Shown here one piece after another: positions 17,782 through 27,949 of a stretch of DNA of 64,000 bases. Location: NCBI RefSeq assembly GCF_003293675.1, contig NZ_CP029984.1, positions 558,043 through 622,042 on the forward strand, read 5' to 3'. Position 1 is the stretch's first letter. The number at the start of each line of letters is the position of its first letter. A program made the position numbers and the translations under genes. The stretch comes from Gardnerella leopoldii (GTDB lineage Bacteria; Actinomycetota; Actinomycetes; Actinomycetales; Bifidobacteriaceae). The notes beneath the pieces are model-generated. The model did not search any database. It was not told the DNA's origin and worked only from the letters and a program-made list of their open reading frames with translations.

Positions 17782-20172
17782 TTATATTACTGTAAGAGTA
17801 ATAATAGAAGGATTTCCATTAGAATCCTTCAATGGCACTTCGCTTCCAGCTCCAGGGGATTGGAAGCGCACTACGTGCATTAAATCACCAAGTGGAGCAG
17901 AAACACGAACTTTAAGCCCTAGACTTTCAATAATCCTTCTAGCTTCATCACTGCTCTTTCCGCAAACGTTTGGCAATGTAACAGTTTTTGGACCTTTTGA
18001 AACAACAACTTTAACGCTATCGCCCCAATGTAAGTCAGAACCAGCTTCAACAGAAGCGCGGATAATCTTACCCTTTGCTACAGTATCGCTATTTTCTTCT
18101 TCGTACTTTACATCCAGCTTAGCGTCAGTCAAAGCTAAGTCAGCTTCATTCTTTGTTTTCCCAACTATATCTGGCATTTGTACAGGCTTAGGTCCCTTAG
18201 AAAGTAAAATACTTACTTCTTCGTTATGGTTCATGCGTGTGCCAGGTTTAGGGTTAATATCAATTAAGCTGCCAGCTGGTATATCTATAGAATACGTATC
18301 TCCTGACTTATCGTGAATAATGTTAGTAAAGCCTGCTTTACGCAATGTTTTCAAAGGATTTTTGCCATTGTAAGTCTTTGGATCTGTAATATCGTCCGGG
18401 ATTGTAGCCTTACGAATTCCACGCGAAATTACAACATTAAGAGCACTATTATTGTGCTTTTGAATATGGCTTCCGACAACATCAGGATTTGTTGAAACTA
18501 CTTTTCCTTCTGGCACATCGTCACTATAATCTTTTGAAACTGTGTAAGGAATTCCAGCAACTTTAAGCGTGTGCTCATATCGTTGCCAATTGACATCAGT
18601 TATTTTGCAAGATGCATAATTGTTGCATTGAAGGTCGTCAGGCTTAGGTAGCGTCCAATAACTGCCAGGACCTAAGAAATACCAAAAACCACCAATAGCA
18701 GCAATTGCTAATACTCCAGCTGTACTTAAACCTGCAATAATGAAAACACGCTTTTTAGAAGAGCGGTTAGACTTGTTTCCTAAGTCCTTTTCTGTATATG
18801 ACAGGCCCAATGGTTTTGTTGCATTTAATTTGTTGTTAAAATTGCGAGAGCTAATAGCAATTGTTGGCATATTGCTATCGTCAAATTCTTCTAAAGGATT
18901 ATCTTGCGAATTGTATGACACATCTTCTGCATTAGTAGCATGCCATTGCATAGCTTGTGTTTTTTGAAGATTATTCGCATCGAAAGCACTGTTGGACTTC
19001 GCTAGTGAATTGTCTATTGCTACATTATTGACTTCAGGATTATGTAGATCATTATTTGTGCGTGAATCGAGTTCACCTACAGAATTATCTCTAGGTATTG
19101 CAACAGTTTCGTCTGTAGCATTTTGCAATAAAGAGTTGGAATTAGCAGAAAAATTAGAGCCTGAAGTATTTATCGCTCGTGTAGCATCTGAGTCATTATT
19201 AGGATTCAATTTGTCCGAATAATTTGCTTCAGGGGGAACACGCAAATTATTAATAGGAGAAAAGTCTGTTTCTTCTGAAAACTCTTGTGGTTCTTCTGCT
19301 TTGTATTGCCAATCTTCAGGGTTTAATTGTGTAGAAAGTGCACGTAATTTTGCTAATGCTTCACTTGCATCTTTAGGTCGTTCGTTCATGTCGCGAGCAG
19401 TGAGGTTTGCTATGAATTGTGCAACTTTTTCGCTAATTCCAGGGCAAGCTGTAGCAATTGAAGGAGTGTTTTCATGCACATGCTTGAAAACAAGCGTAAC
19501 AGGATTATCTGCAGTAAAAGGCACTCTTCCTGCAAGCATTTCCCAAGCCATCATGCCCGCTGAATACAAATCACCTTGAGGAGTTGCAAGATTATGCTCA
19601 ATAAGTTCAGGAGCAAGATAAGCTGCTGTGCCAAGAAGCAATCCTGTAGAAGATAATGTTGCTTGCGAAATTGCTCTAGCTAAACCGAAATCAGTAATCT
19701 GAACATGACCTCGATCGTTAATTAAAATATTTTCCGGCTTAATATCTCTATGCACAACTCCAGCATTATGTGCAGAAGCGAGACCATCCAAAGTTTCTGC
19801 AAGTAAACGCAGCGTATCTCGCACACTGAATGTGCCTTGCATATTCATTTCATAACGCAAATTAACGCCATGAACATATTCCATCACAAGATAATCAAGC
19901 CCATCATATTCGCCCGTATCATAAACTTGCACAATATGTGGATTGGCAATTGCTGCAGCAGAGGTTGCTTCTCTGCGGAATCTAGCAATAAATTGCTGGC
20001 GATGCACTCCTTGAGCAAGTTGAGTGTGCATGATTTTAATTGCTACAGGTCTATCAAGGCGTTCATCTTCTGCTTGATACACAGTAGCCATGCCACCCTG
20101 AGCTATTTTGCGCACAATGCGATAGCGATTTTCAATGCGCATACCTGGCTGCGCCTGCGTAGCTTCATCCAT
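17782..20172 (-). CDS. PASTA-domain serine/threonine protein kinase (PknB type)
   Basis: A membrane receptor kinase thought to sense peptidoglycan fragments and tune cell-wall growth and division. The kinase domain covers about residues 14-275, with glycine loop AQGGMATVY, lysine in AIKIMH, catalytic loop HRDIKPEN and DFG. A long Asn/Ser-rich juxtamembrane linker (about 290-470) precedes a single membrane helix near 475-498. About four PASTA repeats fill the outside part to the end. ATG 20172 is preferred over the GTG two codons upstream because AAGGA then has an 8-bp gap. The usual partners (phosphatase, FHA proteins, rodA, pbpA) are not adjacent, so this is probably a second, stand-alone kinase. 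Confidence 0.93.
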   Translation of the reverse strand: MDEATQAQPGMRIENRYRIVRKIAQGGMATVYQAEDERLDRPVAIKIMHTQLAQGVHRQQFIARFRREATSAAAIANPHIVQVYDTGEYDGLDYLVMEYVHGVNLRYEMNMQGTFSVRDTLRLLAETLDGLASAHNAGVVHRDIKPENILINDRGHVQITDFGLARAISQATLSSTGLLLGTAAYLAPELIEHNLATPQGDLYSAGMMAWEMLAGRVPFTADNPVTLVFKHVHENTPSIATACPGISEKVAQFIANLTARDMNERPKDASEALAKLRALSTQLNPEDWQYKAEEPQEFSEETDFSPINNLRVPPEANYSDKLNPNNDSDATRAINTSGSNFSANSNSLLQNATDETVAIPRDNSVGELDSRTNNDLHNPEVNNVAIDNSLAKSNSAFDANNLQKTQAMQWHATNAEDVSYNSQDNPLEEFDDSNMPTIAISSRNFNNKLNATKPLGLSYTEKDLGNKSNRSSKKRVFIIAGLSTAGVLAIAAIGGFWYFLGPGSYWTLPKPDDLQCNNYASCKITDVNWQRYEHTLKVAGIPYTVSKDYSDDVPEGKVVSTNPDVVGSHIQKHNNSALNVVISRGIRKATIPDDITDPKTYNGKNPLKTLRKAGFTNIIHDKSGDTYSIDIPAGSLIDINPKPGTRMNHNEEVSILLSKGPKPVQMPDIVGKTKNEADLALTDAKLDVKYEEENSDTVAKGKIIRASVEAGSDLHWGDSVKVVVSKGPKTVTLPNVCGKSSDEARRIIESLGLKVRVSAPLGDLMHVVRFQSPGAGSEVPLKDSNGNPSIITLTVI

Positions 20173-20269
20173 TGTCACAATCCTTATACGCGTAAAACCA
20201 TTTTTGCTACTTACGAGTGTACAAGCAAGATAGTAAAGAAGGCTAATTTCGAGCGTTATTTACTAAATA

Positions 20270-21406
20270 TTATTGTACATTACGCCATGCTTCTGGTATA
20301 AATCGTTTGCTAATTTCATGCAAAATAGTTTTTCCACTATCGCTCAATGTACTTGATTCGATTGCTTGTTGTGAATCATTCCATAGATTCTCAATTCGCT
20401 TTTTTGATTTTTCAATAGCACCAGAAGTATGGTAAATCTGTATTATTTTATTTACATCATCTTCACTCCTAGTACTACTCGTATAAGCTTTTAATAGTAT
20501 TTCTCTTTCGTTATCGTTTCCGTATTGCAAAGCATCTGCAAGAAGAACTGCACGCTTACCTTCTCTAATATCACCGCCAATAGGCTTACCTGTAATCTTG
20601 CTATCTGAAACAATATCAAGCAAATCATCAGCAATCTGGAAAGCAACGCCTAACGAATTGCCAATAGAATTAGCAAGATTGTATGCTTCAGTTGGTTGCA
20701 TATTTGCTGCAAGAAAGCCGAGAGTTAATGGAGCAACAGTAGTGTAACTGGCTGTTTTCCATCTAAAAACATTCAAAGATGATTCCGCAAGTTGTATTGG
20801 ATTATCTAGTTGCATCATTTCTATAGACAAATCCAATACTTGACCAATACCAACATTTCTTTGCATAGACGCAAATGCTGCTAACAATTCCTCGCCATAA
20901 GTAAAATTCTTCGCACAATTTCTTGCAATATCGAAACTTTCTGTGGCAAGTAGATCTCCTAGCATTAAACCTAAGCCTGTGCCAATATGCTTATTATTGC
21001 AAGCTTTACTTAATGCACAATACGCACTAGGCTTTCCACGTCTCAAATAAGATTCGTCAATAATATCATCATGAATTAATGCAGCTGTTTGAAATACTTC
21101 TAGAGCACAAGCTATGTCAAATACAGACTGTTCATGGATTTTTTGAATATTGGTTTCTTTTGATGCAGCGTAAAATGCTGAAATCGTAAGAAGAGCTCTA
21201 AGACGTTTTCCGCCTTCGCTTGAAACAATAGCTTGCTTTATTACTTGCTGTAGTGTTTGCGCACATGTGGATGAAAGATTATCTTCTAGTCCCGTATTAA
21301 ATTGCTGAGAAATTAAAAAAGTAATTCTAGATTCAATATCGTTAAGACTGTAATTGTTGCCTATAAATGTGCTCATATTATGAAAGTTATCCACAGGGCT
21401 GAACAT
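20270..21406 (-). CDS. Polyprenyl diphosphate synthase
   Basis: It extends allylic diphosphates with isopentenyl diphosphate to make isoprenoid chains for quinones or lipid carriers. The two aspartate-rich motifs are present: DDIIDES at residues 113-119 and QIADDLLDIVSD near 256, with GGKRLR at 65-70 and GGDIREGKRA near 275. It is 378 aa; chain length cannot be set from sequence. Neither ATG 21406 nor the in-frame ATG 21376 has a convincing ribosome site, so the first 10 residues are uncertain. The kinase gene follows on the same strand 97 bp downstream. Confidence 0.9.
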   Translation of the reverse strand: MFSPVDNFHNMSTFIGNNYSLNDIESRITFLISQQFNTGLEDNLSSTCAQTLQQVIKQAIVSSEGGKRLRALLTISAFYAASKETNIQKIHEQSVFDIACALEVFQTAALIHDDIIDESYLRRGKPSAYCALSKACNNKHIGTGLGLMLGDLLATESFDIARNCAKNFTYGEELLAAFASMQRNVGIGQVLDLSIEMMQLDNPIQLAESSLNVFRWKTASYTTVAPLTLGFLAANMQPTEAYNLANSIGNSLGVAFQIADDLLDIVSDSKITGKPIGGDIREGKRAVLLADALQYGNDNEREILLKAYTSSTRSEDDVNKIIQIYHTSGAIEKSKKRIENLWNDSQQAIESSTLSDSGKTILHEISKRFIPEAWRNVQ

Positions 21407-21571
21407 TACAAAACGCAGTTATTATTATGGTTTAATAAGCTTTTCACCGCGGAAATAGTTTTTTATTGAATGCTGACTTATGTCTTGAGAAACTTCAATA
21501 TATCAAAAAATGCTATTACATAGTTTGATTATCAAAATAAAAAATCATGTAAAAAATGAGGGGGAGTATGC

Positions 21572-22438
21572 ATGGAAATTGTAGAGGATGATTTGAAAAC
21601 AAAGATATCGCATAATTGTATGGATGACTTTGATATGCAAAGTCTTATGCAAATTTATGGTGAAAGCGCTAATTCTTTTAATGGTTGTTTAGATTTTGCA
21701 GGTTCAGAAGATTTTGAAAGTTTTGCTGGAAGAGAAATTTCAGATATTAATGGGAATATATATCCTTCCAAAGAGTGCAGCTTTTTTATGACTTTTTCTA
21801 AGGAATATATTTACAACAACTGTAGTGATAGTGTGCAATGGATTAAAGGATTAGAATATTGGGTTCCGGCAGTTTCGGAAGCTTTTATAGAAAATGTTGA
21901 TCGAAATGGCAAGCAATACGCCATTAGAGATATTGCAAGCAGAGCGCTTATGCGATGGTACAATATGTTTGCTTACGATGAAAAAATGTTTGGATATGAT
22001 CTAGTAAACCTGCCAATAGCAATGTTGCATAATATTAATGTTCGTGACGCAATGCTTATTTCTATTCTGGATGAAAATCAAGAATGGTATGACGAAAAAA
22101 CTTTGTCGGAATTTGCTTGGTGTCCTCACACTTCTGAAGTATCTCGTAATTTGCGGCATTGTTTAGAAGCAAAATTCACTCAAACAAATAATAAGCCTGA
22201 TATAAAGAGAGCTATTTTCGCGTGCAAAATTTTAAAATCTATGGCTATTATTACTAAAAGCATTCCAAAATTATCTGTGCAAGTTTACGCTTTATTAGCT
22301 TATATCAGCTGGTGGTTTAGGCTAGGAGAAGTAAAGTATTATTGTGATTGTGCATTGCGCATTGATCCTGATTGTTCTATGGCAAAAATAGTGTGTGGAG
22401 CATTCGAAAATGGTCTTGAGCCAGCATGGATTGAATAA
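21572..22438 (+). CDS. DUF4192 family protein
   Basis: The function is unknown; the family is actinobacterial. The C-terminal segment fits it: AYISWWFRLGEVKYYCDCAL, then RIDPDCSMAKIV and a final Gly-Leu-Glu-Pro-Ala stretch, resembling a TPR-like helix pair. The N-terminal half is divergent and acidic. No signal peptide or membrane helix. ATG 21572 follows GGGGGAG. It lies immediately before rpoD in the same orientation; members near the primary sigma gene are usual in actinobacteria as I recall. The 131-bp gap to rpoD probably holds the rpoD promoter. Confidence 0.75.
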   Translation: MEIVEDDLKTKISHNCMDDFDMQSLMQIYGESANSFNGCLDFAGSEDFESFAGREISDINGNIYPSKECSFFMTFSKEYIYNNCSDSVQWIKGLEYWVPAVSEAFIENVDRNGKQYAIRDIASRALMRWYNMFAYDEKMFGYDLVNLPIAMLHNINVRDAMLISILDENQEWYDEKTLSEFAWCPHTSEVSRNLRHCLEAKFTQTNNKPDIKRAIFACKILKSMAIITKSIPKLSVQVYALLAYISWWFRLGEVKYYCDCALRIDPDCSMAKIVCGAFENGLEPAWIE

Positions 22439-22568
22439 TTCGCCACGCCGCAAAAAATTAGTTGGGGAATAATCGTCTTGCTTAAATGGTTTACTACTTA
22501 AGGTAAAACTTGCCCTTGCATGAACTATGCCTATATGCGTTACAAGGGGATAATACAGGAGGAACAGT

Positions 22569-24038
22569 TTGACGAGTGAAGTTGGATCAACGGTCGACAG
22601 CGACGAAATGCAAGATGATACTAAGCCTGTAAAAACTCGCAAGGCTAGCGCTGCGCGTAAAACCAGTACTCGAACTTCGTCAGCTGATAGCAAGACACGC
22701 AGTTCTCACTCAAAGAAAACTGAAGACAACAAGATTGATACTGAATCAGTATCGTCTGATGCTAAACATGACGAAACTGAGGATAGCGTAGATATTGAAT
22801 CTCAAGATCAATTATCTATTGACGATCCTTTAGATGACGATCCACATCTTGATGTTGATGATGAACATTTGAATCTTGATGATTTAGACGATATCCAGCC
22901 AGAAGATATATCTGATGTTGACGATTTAAGCGATATTGACGTTGCAGATGATCTTGATGATGAAGAGTCTGAAGATCTTGATGAAATTGATGATCACGAC
23001 GAAATTAAGCATGATGCTCCGCAAGTGCCACAAGCAAAAGGCGCATTTGTTGTACGAGACGATGACGATGATGATAATCTAACTCCGTCTGGTAATCCTA
23101 AGCGTCGTGTAATTGCTACAGGCGCTACTGCAGATCCTGTTAAGGATTATTTAAAGCAGATAGGTCGCGTGAGCTTGCTTAACGCTGAGCAAGAAGTTGA
23201 TTTGTCAGAGCGTATTGAAGCTGGATTGTATGCTCAGCATTTGCTTGATACTCAAATTGATCAAATGGAGTTTAAGCGTAAGCGTGAGCTTAAGTGGGCT
23301 GCAGCAGATGGTAAGAAAGCTAAAGATCATCTTCTTGAAGCAAACTTGCGTCTTGTTGTTTCTCTTGCTAAGCGTTATACGGGTAGAGGCATGCTTTTCC
23401 TTGATTTGATTCAGGAAGGTAACCTTGGTTTGATTCGTGCAGTTGAAAAGTTTGACTGGAAGAAGGGCTTTAAGTTCTCAACTTACGCAACTTGGTGGAT
23501 TCGCCAGGCTATTACTCGTGCTATGGCAGATCAGGCTCGTACTATTCGAGTTCCAGTGCATATGGTTGAAGTTATTAATAAGCTTTCTAGGGTTCAGCGT
23601 CAAATGCTTCAAGATTTAGGTCGTGAACCTACACCAGATGAGCTTGCTCGCGAACTAGATATGCCAGTAGAAAAGGTTCAGGAAGTACAAAAGTACGGTC
23701 GTGAACCGATTTCTTTGCACACTCCTTTGGGTGAGGATGGCGATTCTGAGTTTGGCGATTTGATTGAAGATACTGACGCAATCGCACCGTCTGATGCTGT
23801 TGCATTCTCGCTTCTTCAAGAACAGTTTAGGCAAGTTTTGGAAACTTTGGCCCCTAGAGAGGCTGGAGTTATTAAGATGCGCTATGGCTTGGAAGATGGT
23901 CAACCAAAGACTTTAGACGATATTGGTCGCGTTTATGGTGTTACTCGTGAACGTATTCGTCAAATTGAGTCTAAAACAATGTCTAAGCTGCGTCATCCTT
24001 CTAGATCGCAAACTTTGCGTGACTTCTTAGATCAGTGA
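22569..24038 (+). CDS. rpoD: Primary RNA polymerase sigma factor (SigA/RpoD/HrdB type)
   Basis: This sigma-70 factor directs RNA polymerase to housekeeping promoters. Residues 1-175 form a low-complexity head, first Lys/Ser/Thr-rich and then very Asp-rich. Region 1.2 begins near [13 protein letters not shown]; region 2 carries [17 protein letters not shown] and [23 protein letters not shown]; region 4 ends with [13 protein letters not shown]. The length is 489 aa. The start is TTG at 22569, fixed by AGGAGG 6 bp ahead and the absence of a closer ATG. The large acidic head is typical in kind for actinobacterial principal sigma factors. Confidence 0.96.
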   Translation: MTSEVGSTVDSDEMQDDTKPVKTRKASAARKTSTRTSSADSKTRSSHSKKTEDNKIDTESVSSDAKHDETEDSVDIESQDQLSIDDPLDDDPHLDVDDEHLNLDDLDDIQPEDISDVDDLSDIDVADDLDDEESEDLDEIDDHDEIKHDAPQVPQAKGAFVVRDDDDDDNLTPSGNPKRRVIATGATADPVKDYLKQIGRVSLLNAEQEVDLSERIEAGLYAQHLLDTQIDQMEFKRKRELKWAAADGKKAKDHLLEANLRLVVSLAKRYTGRGMLFLDLIQEGNLGLIRAVEKFDWKKGFKFSTYATWWIRQAITRAMADQARTIRVPVHMVEVINKLSRVQRQMLQDLGREPTPDELARELDMPVEKVQEVQKYGREPISLHTPLGEDGDSEFGDLIEDTDAIAPSDAVAFSLLQEQFRQVLETLAPREAGVIKMRYGLEDGQPKTLDDIGRVYGVTRERIRQIESKTMSKLRHPSRSQTLRDFLDQ

Positions 24039-24058
24039 TTGTGTGAAGTTATATTACA

Positions 24059-24096
24059 AAGTGTCGTATTGTTGCTTTTGCGATAGTACGACACTT
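24059..24096 (+). terminator. Hairpin after rpoD
   Basis: AAGTGTCGTA pairs perfectly with TACGACACTT around an 18-nt loop. Only a short broken T stretch follows, so it may terminate weakly. Confidence 0.55.
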
Positions 24097-24144
24097 ATTG
24101 CTTAAAATAATCGGTTGTACGTTTAATAAGTGCAAGGGGTAGAA

Positions 24145-26526
24145 GTGGTCTCTCATAAAGAGCAATATGATGCTGATAGCTTGACTGTGCTTGAAGGCTT
24201 AGACGCAGTTCGTAAGCGTCCAGGCATGTATATTGGCACTACAGACAGTCAAGGTTTAATGCATTGCCTTTGGGAGATTATTGACAACGCAGTTGACGAA
24301 GCTTTAGCTGGAGCTTGCGATCATATTATTGTTACTCTTCACGACGATGGATCTATTGAAGTTGCAGATAACGGTCGTGGTATTCCAGTAGACGTTGAGC
24401 CTAAAACAAAACTTACAGGCGTTGAAGTTGTTTTAACTAAGCTTCATGCTGGAGCAAAGTTTGGCAACGCTTCTTATAATGCTGCAGGCGGTTTACATGG
24501 CGTTGGCTCTTCTGTTGTAAACGCTTTGAGTTTGCGTTTGGATGTCGAAGTTGATAGAGACGGTAAAACGCATCATATGGCGTTCCATCAGGGACATCCT
24601 GGAGTTTATAGTGATGCAGATCCAGAGCATCCATCTCCTGCTTCTCCGTTTAAGCGCACGCGAAAAAATAAGCCTACTGAGCTTGAAATTATTGGCACTG
24701 TTTCGCCAAAAACTACCGGCACTCGTGTACGCTACTGGGCGGATCCAGAAATTTTTAACTCAACTGCGCATTTCAGCTATGAGCAGCTTATTGCTCGCGT
24801 GCGTCAAACAAGTTTCCTGGTTCCAGGCTTAAAAATTACTGTTATTGACGAGCATGTGCCTGAAGGTGAATCTGCAAATATTGAAGAAATTGATTCTCCA
24901 GAAGACAATGTTATAGAAGATAATGCTGCAGAAGATAATCTTCTTGAAAACCAGTCTGATAATAGCGATGACTCTGTGCCTGAATTTGAAGAATTAGAAT
25001 CTGAAACAACATTAGAAGATGAAGATGATTCTGAAGATGAGACTGAAAATATCGCGAATGAAGATGCTGAATCTGAAGAATCAGTTGCACAATCTGTTGC
25101 AAATGCTGAGTCTGCTAACTCAATGCAAAATAAGCATCATCCTCGAGTAGTTGAATTTTTGCATAATGGTGGCGTCAAAGATTTCGTTGATTTTCTTTCA
25201 AAAGGTGAAGCAGTATCGGATATTTGGCGTATTTCTGGCGAAGATACATATGTAGAAGAAACGCAAGCTGTTGATTCTGCAGGAGATTTACATGCTCAAC
25301 AAGTAACGCGTAAGTGCGGCGTTGACATTGCAATGCGTTGGGTAAACGGCTACGATTCAACGATTATTAGTTTCGTAAACGTTGTTGAAACTCCTGGCGG
25401 AGGTATGCACGTTGACGGATTCTTGCAAGGATTGACCAAGCAAATTCGTAAAGCTGTTGAAGACAACGCACGCAAATTAAAAGTAAATCTTAAAGATTCG
25501 AATACGAAAATTGAGCGAGACGACATTACAGCAGGATTGGTAGCAGTCGTAACTGTTCGCATTGCTGAGCCTCAATTCCAAGGTCAAACTAAGGATGTTC
25601 TTGGAACCGCACAAGTTAAGCCAATTGTTACTAAAATGACTGATGCTCAATTTGGTGAGATGATTACTGGATCTAAGCGAGGATTCAAAGAGCAGTCTGC
25701 TAGGGTTTTGGAAAAAATCGTTTCCGAAATGCATGCTCGTGTTCAGGCGCGTAAAACTAAGGAAGTTACGCGCAGAAAGAATGCGCTTGAGTCTGCTTCA
25801 ATGCCACCAAAACTTTCTGATTGCCAGCCTGGAAACGACGATGTTGCAGAACTTTTCATCGTCGAGGGTGATTCTGCACTTGGCACTGCAAAAGCTGCTA
25901 GGAACTCTGCTTTCCAAGCGCTTCTTCCAATTCGCGGTAAGATTTTGAACGTGCAAAAGGCAAGTCTTGCACAAATGCTTTCAAACAAAGAGTGTGCTGC
26001 AATTATTCAGGTTGTTGGAGCGGGATCGGGCGCAAGTTTTGATATTTCGCAAGCGCGTTATAACAAGATTGTTATGATGACTGATGCTGATGTTGACGGC
26101 GCGCACATTCGTATTTTGCTGCTGACGCTGTTCTATCGTTATATGCGTCCGCTTATTGAGCACGGTCATGTTTATGCTGCAGTGCCGCCTCTTCACAGAA
26201 TTGCGCTCGCTGGAAAGCGAAAGGGTGAGTATATTTATACTTACTCAGACGACGAATTGGCTGGAAAGCTTGATGATTTGCAAGCTAAGGGCATTGATTT
26301 TAACAGCGATATTCAGCGCTATAAGGGCTTGGGCGAGATGGATGCGGATCAGCTTGCAGACACTACTATGGACCCTAGAACCCGTATGCTTCGAAGGATT
26401 CGTATGGAAGATGCTCAGCAAGCGAGCGAAGTATTCGATTTGCTGATGGGTGATGATGTTCCTCCGCGCAAGCAGTTTATTGTTGATAACGCTGATGACT
26501 TTGATCGTTCCAAAATCGATACCTGA
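24145..26526 (+). CDS. parE: DNA topoisomerase IV subunit B
   Basis: The ATPase half of the type IIA topoisomerase that decatenates sister chromosomes. The GHKL fold shows EIIDNAVDEALAG, ADNGRGIPV and GGLHGVGSSVVNALS; the TOPRIM domain shows EGDSALGTAK and DADVDGAHI. The length is 793 aa, longer than usual because about 85 acidic residues are inserted between about 245 and 330 in the transducer domain. GTG 24145 follows AAGGGG by 5 bp; an upstream in-frame GTG at 24130 precedes that site. ParE rather than GyrB is inferred from the location beside rpoD with parC nearby and no recF or dnaA. Confidence 0.9.
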   Translation: MVSHKEQYDADSLTVLEGLDAVRKRPGMYIGTTDSQGLMHCLWEIIDNAVDEALAGACDHIIVTLHDDGSIEVADNGRGIPVDVEPKTKLTGVEVVLTKLHAGAKFGNASYNAAGGLHGVGSSVVNALSLRLDVEVDRDGKTHHMAFHQGHPGVYSDADPEHPSPASPFKRTRKNKPTELEIIGTVSPKTTGTRVRYWADPEIFNSTAHFSYEQLIARVRQTSFLVPGLKITVIDEHVPEGESANIEEIDSPEDNVIEDNAAEDNLLENQSDNSDDSVPEFEELESETTLEDEDDSEDETENIANEDAESEESVAQSVANAESANSMQNKHHPRVVEFLHNGGVKDFVDFLSKGEAVSDIWRISGEDTYVEETQAVDSAGDLHAQQVTRKCGVDIAMRWVNGYDSTIISFVNVVETPGGGMHVDGFLQGLTKQIRKAVEDNARKLKVNLKDSNTKIERDDITAGLVAVVTVRIAEPQFQGQTKDVLGTAQVKPIVTKMTDAQFGEMITGSKRGFKEQSARVLEKIVSEMHARVQARKTKEVTRRKNALESASMPPKLSDCQPGNDDVAELFIVEGDSALGTAKAARNSAFQALLPIRGKILNVQKASLAQMLSNKECAAIIQVVGAGSGASFDISQARYNKIVMMTDADVDGAHIRILLLTLFYRYMRPLIEHGHVYAAVPPLHRIALAGKRKGEYIYTYSDDELAGKLDDLQAKGIDFNSDIQRYKGLGEMDADQLADTTMDPRTRMLRRIRMEDAQQASEVFDLLMGDDVPPRKQFIVDNADDFDRSKIDT

Positions 26527-26626
26527 TGTCGGCATGTTGTTTGCGTTGCTTTATGTCGCCTTGTATATTTATATTCCTTTATATTGCTTTATGAAGGCGT
26601 GTTTGCGTTAGAAATATGAAGTACTA

Positions 26627-27817
26627 ATGTTTGGGAATTTTATGATTAACCTTCTTCTTGTTGTTATTTATCTTGCTTTTATTAGTTTGGGTTTGCCGGA
26701 TGCTCTTTTAGGAGCTGCGTGGCCTACGATGAGTCACGATATTGGTGCGCAAATTTCTTGGGCTGGCGGAATATCAATGGTTATTTCTGCAGGAACAATT
26801 ATCTCTGCATTACTTTCGAACAAACTTACGTGCAAATTTGGCCCTGGGAAAGTTACGCTTATTTCAGTTGCTCTAACAGCTTTAGCGCTACTAGGTTTTT
26901 CTTTTGCTCCGAATTATCTTGTGCTTATTTTTCTAGCTATACCCTACGGTTTAGGTGCTGGAGGAGTGGATGCGGCTCTTAATAACTACGTTGCAGTGCA
27001 CTATGAGAGTTGGCATATGAGCTGGCTTCACTGCATGTGGGGAATTGGTGCTTCTACAGGTCCTTATATTATGGGTTTTGCGCTTTCGCATGGTCAAAGA
27101 TGGACTGCTGGATACCAGTATATTGCCGTTATGCAGATTGCTTTAACACTTGTGCTGCTCATGAGTTTGCCGTTGTGGAAAAACAATAAAAAGAATGAAT
27201 TGAATAAGATCGTTGAGTCAAAAACAAAATCTTTTGAAAAGGTATCTTATGCGGGAATTTTGCGCATTCCAGGAGCTAAAAATATACTTATTATGTTCTT
27301 TTGCTATTGTGCGTTGGAACAAACTGCAGGCTTGTGGGCTAGTAGTTACATGGTTTTGCATGGAGGAGTTAGCCGCATTGTTGCAGCTGGTTGGGCAAGC
27401 CTGTTCTATGTTGGTATTACGGTTGGTCGTTTTGTAAGCGGATTTCTTACTATGCGTTTTAACGATGCAACCATGATTCGTATTGGGCAGTGCGTAATGC
27501 TTATGGGCATTCTGGTGTTGCTGCTGCCTTTGCCGAATCATATTGAGCTTGTTACAGGATTCATTATTATTGGACTTGGTTGCGCTCCTGTTTATCCATG
27601 CATCATTCATTCAACTCCGCATTATTTTGGTGCTGATAAGTCTCAAGCAATTGTTGGCATGCAAATGGCAAGCGCATACATCGGCTCTATGGTAATACCT
27701 GCGATTTTTGGAATAGTTGCACAGAATGTTTCCATGATGCTGCTTCCAGCTTATTTGTTTATTCTTCTCGCTGTAATGACTTTTATGCATGTGCGTCTGA
27801 TGCGCGTTTATGCATAA
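26627..27817 (+). CDS. Major facilitator superfamily transporter, FucP-like
   Basis: A 12-helix secondary transporter of the inner membrane, 396 aa. The first helix begins near residue 4, and the loop between helices 2 and 3 holds SNKLTCKFGPGK. The middle loop near residue 190 is lysine-rich. The motif LPYGLGAGGVD-like (AIPYGLGAGGVDAALN) near residue 112 and the general pattern resemble the sugar permease group of fucose permease; the substrate is unknown. The start at 26627 has a weak ribosome site; an ATG at 26642 is possible. It lies 100 bp after parE on the same strand, with no functional link evident. Confidence 0.8.
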   Translation: MFGNFMINLLLVVIYLAFISLGLPDALLGAAWPTMSHDIGAQISWAGGISMVISAGTIISALLSNKLTCKFGPGKVTLISVALTALALLGFSFAPNYLVLIFLAIPYGLGAGGVDAALNNYVAVHYESWHMSWLHCMWGIGASTGPYIMGFALSHGQRWTAGYQYIAVMQIALTLVLLMSLPLWKNNKKNELNKIVESKTKSFEKVSYAGILRIPGAKNILIMFFCYCALEQTAGLWASSYMVLHGGVSRIVAAGWASLFYVGITVGRFVSGFLTMRFNDATMIRIGQCVMLMGILVLLLPLPNHIELVTGFIIIGLGCAPVYPCIIHSTPHYFGADKSQAIVGMQMASAYIGSMVIPAIFGIVAQNVSMMLLPAYLFILLAVMTFMHVRLMRVYA

Positions 27818-27840
27818 TAATCTCTTATAATAAAATTAAA

Positions 27841-27876
27841 CCCTTCAAAAGTTGAAATACTACAACTAGAAGGGCT
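27841..27876. terminator. Hairpin between convergent MFS and PASTA genes
   Basis: CCCTTC plus AGTTG pair with CAACT plus GAAGGG, with small internal mismatches. T-rich sequence follows on both strands (better on the minus strand, TTTAATTTTATT), so it may serve both genes. Confidence 0.6.
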
Positions 27877-27949
27877 TAATTTATTGATAAGCAAATGATT
27901 AAGCGTTTTTAAGTGCTAATATTATTTGCTTTACAACGTCAAATTTTAA

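Noticed and set aside
22322..22693. Minus-strand gene over the DUF4192-rpoD junction
   Set aside because: It overlaps two well-supported genes and the rpoD ribosome site, and has no recognisable domain.
24145..26526. GyrB instead of ParE
   Set aside because: The gene lies by rpoD with parC nearby and no dnaA, recF or gyrA; the assignment rests on context and could be checked by a tree.
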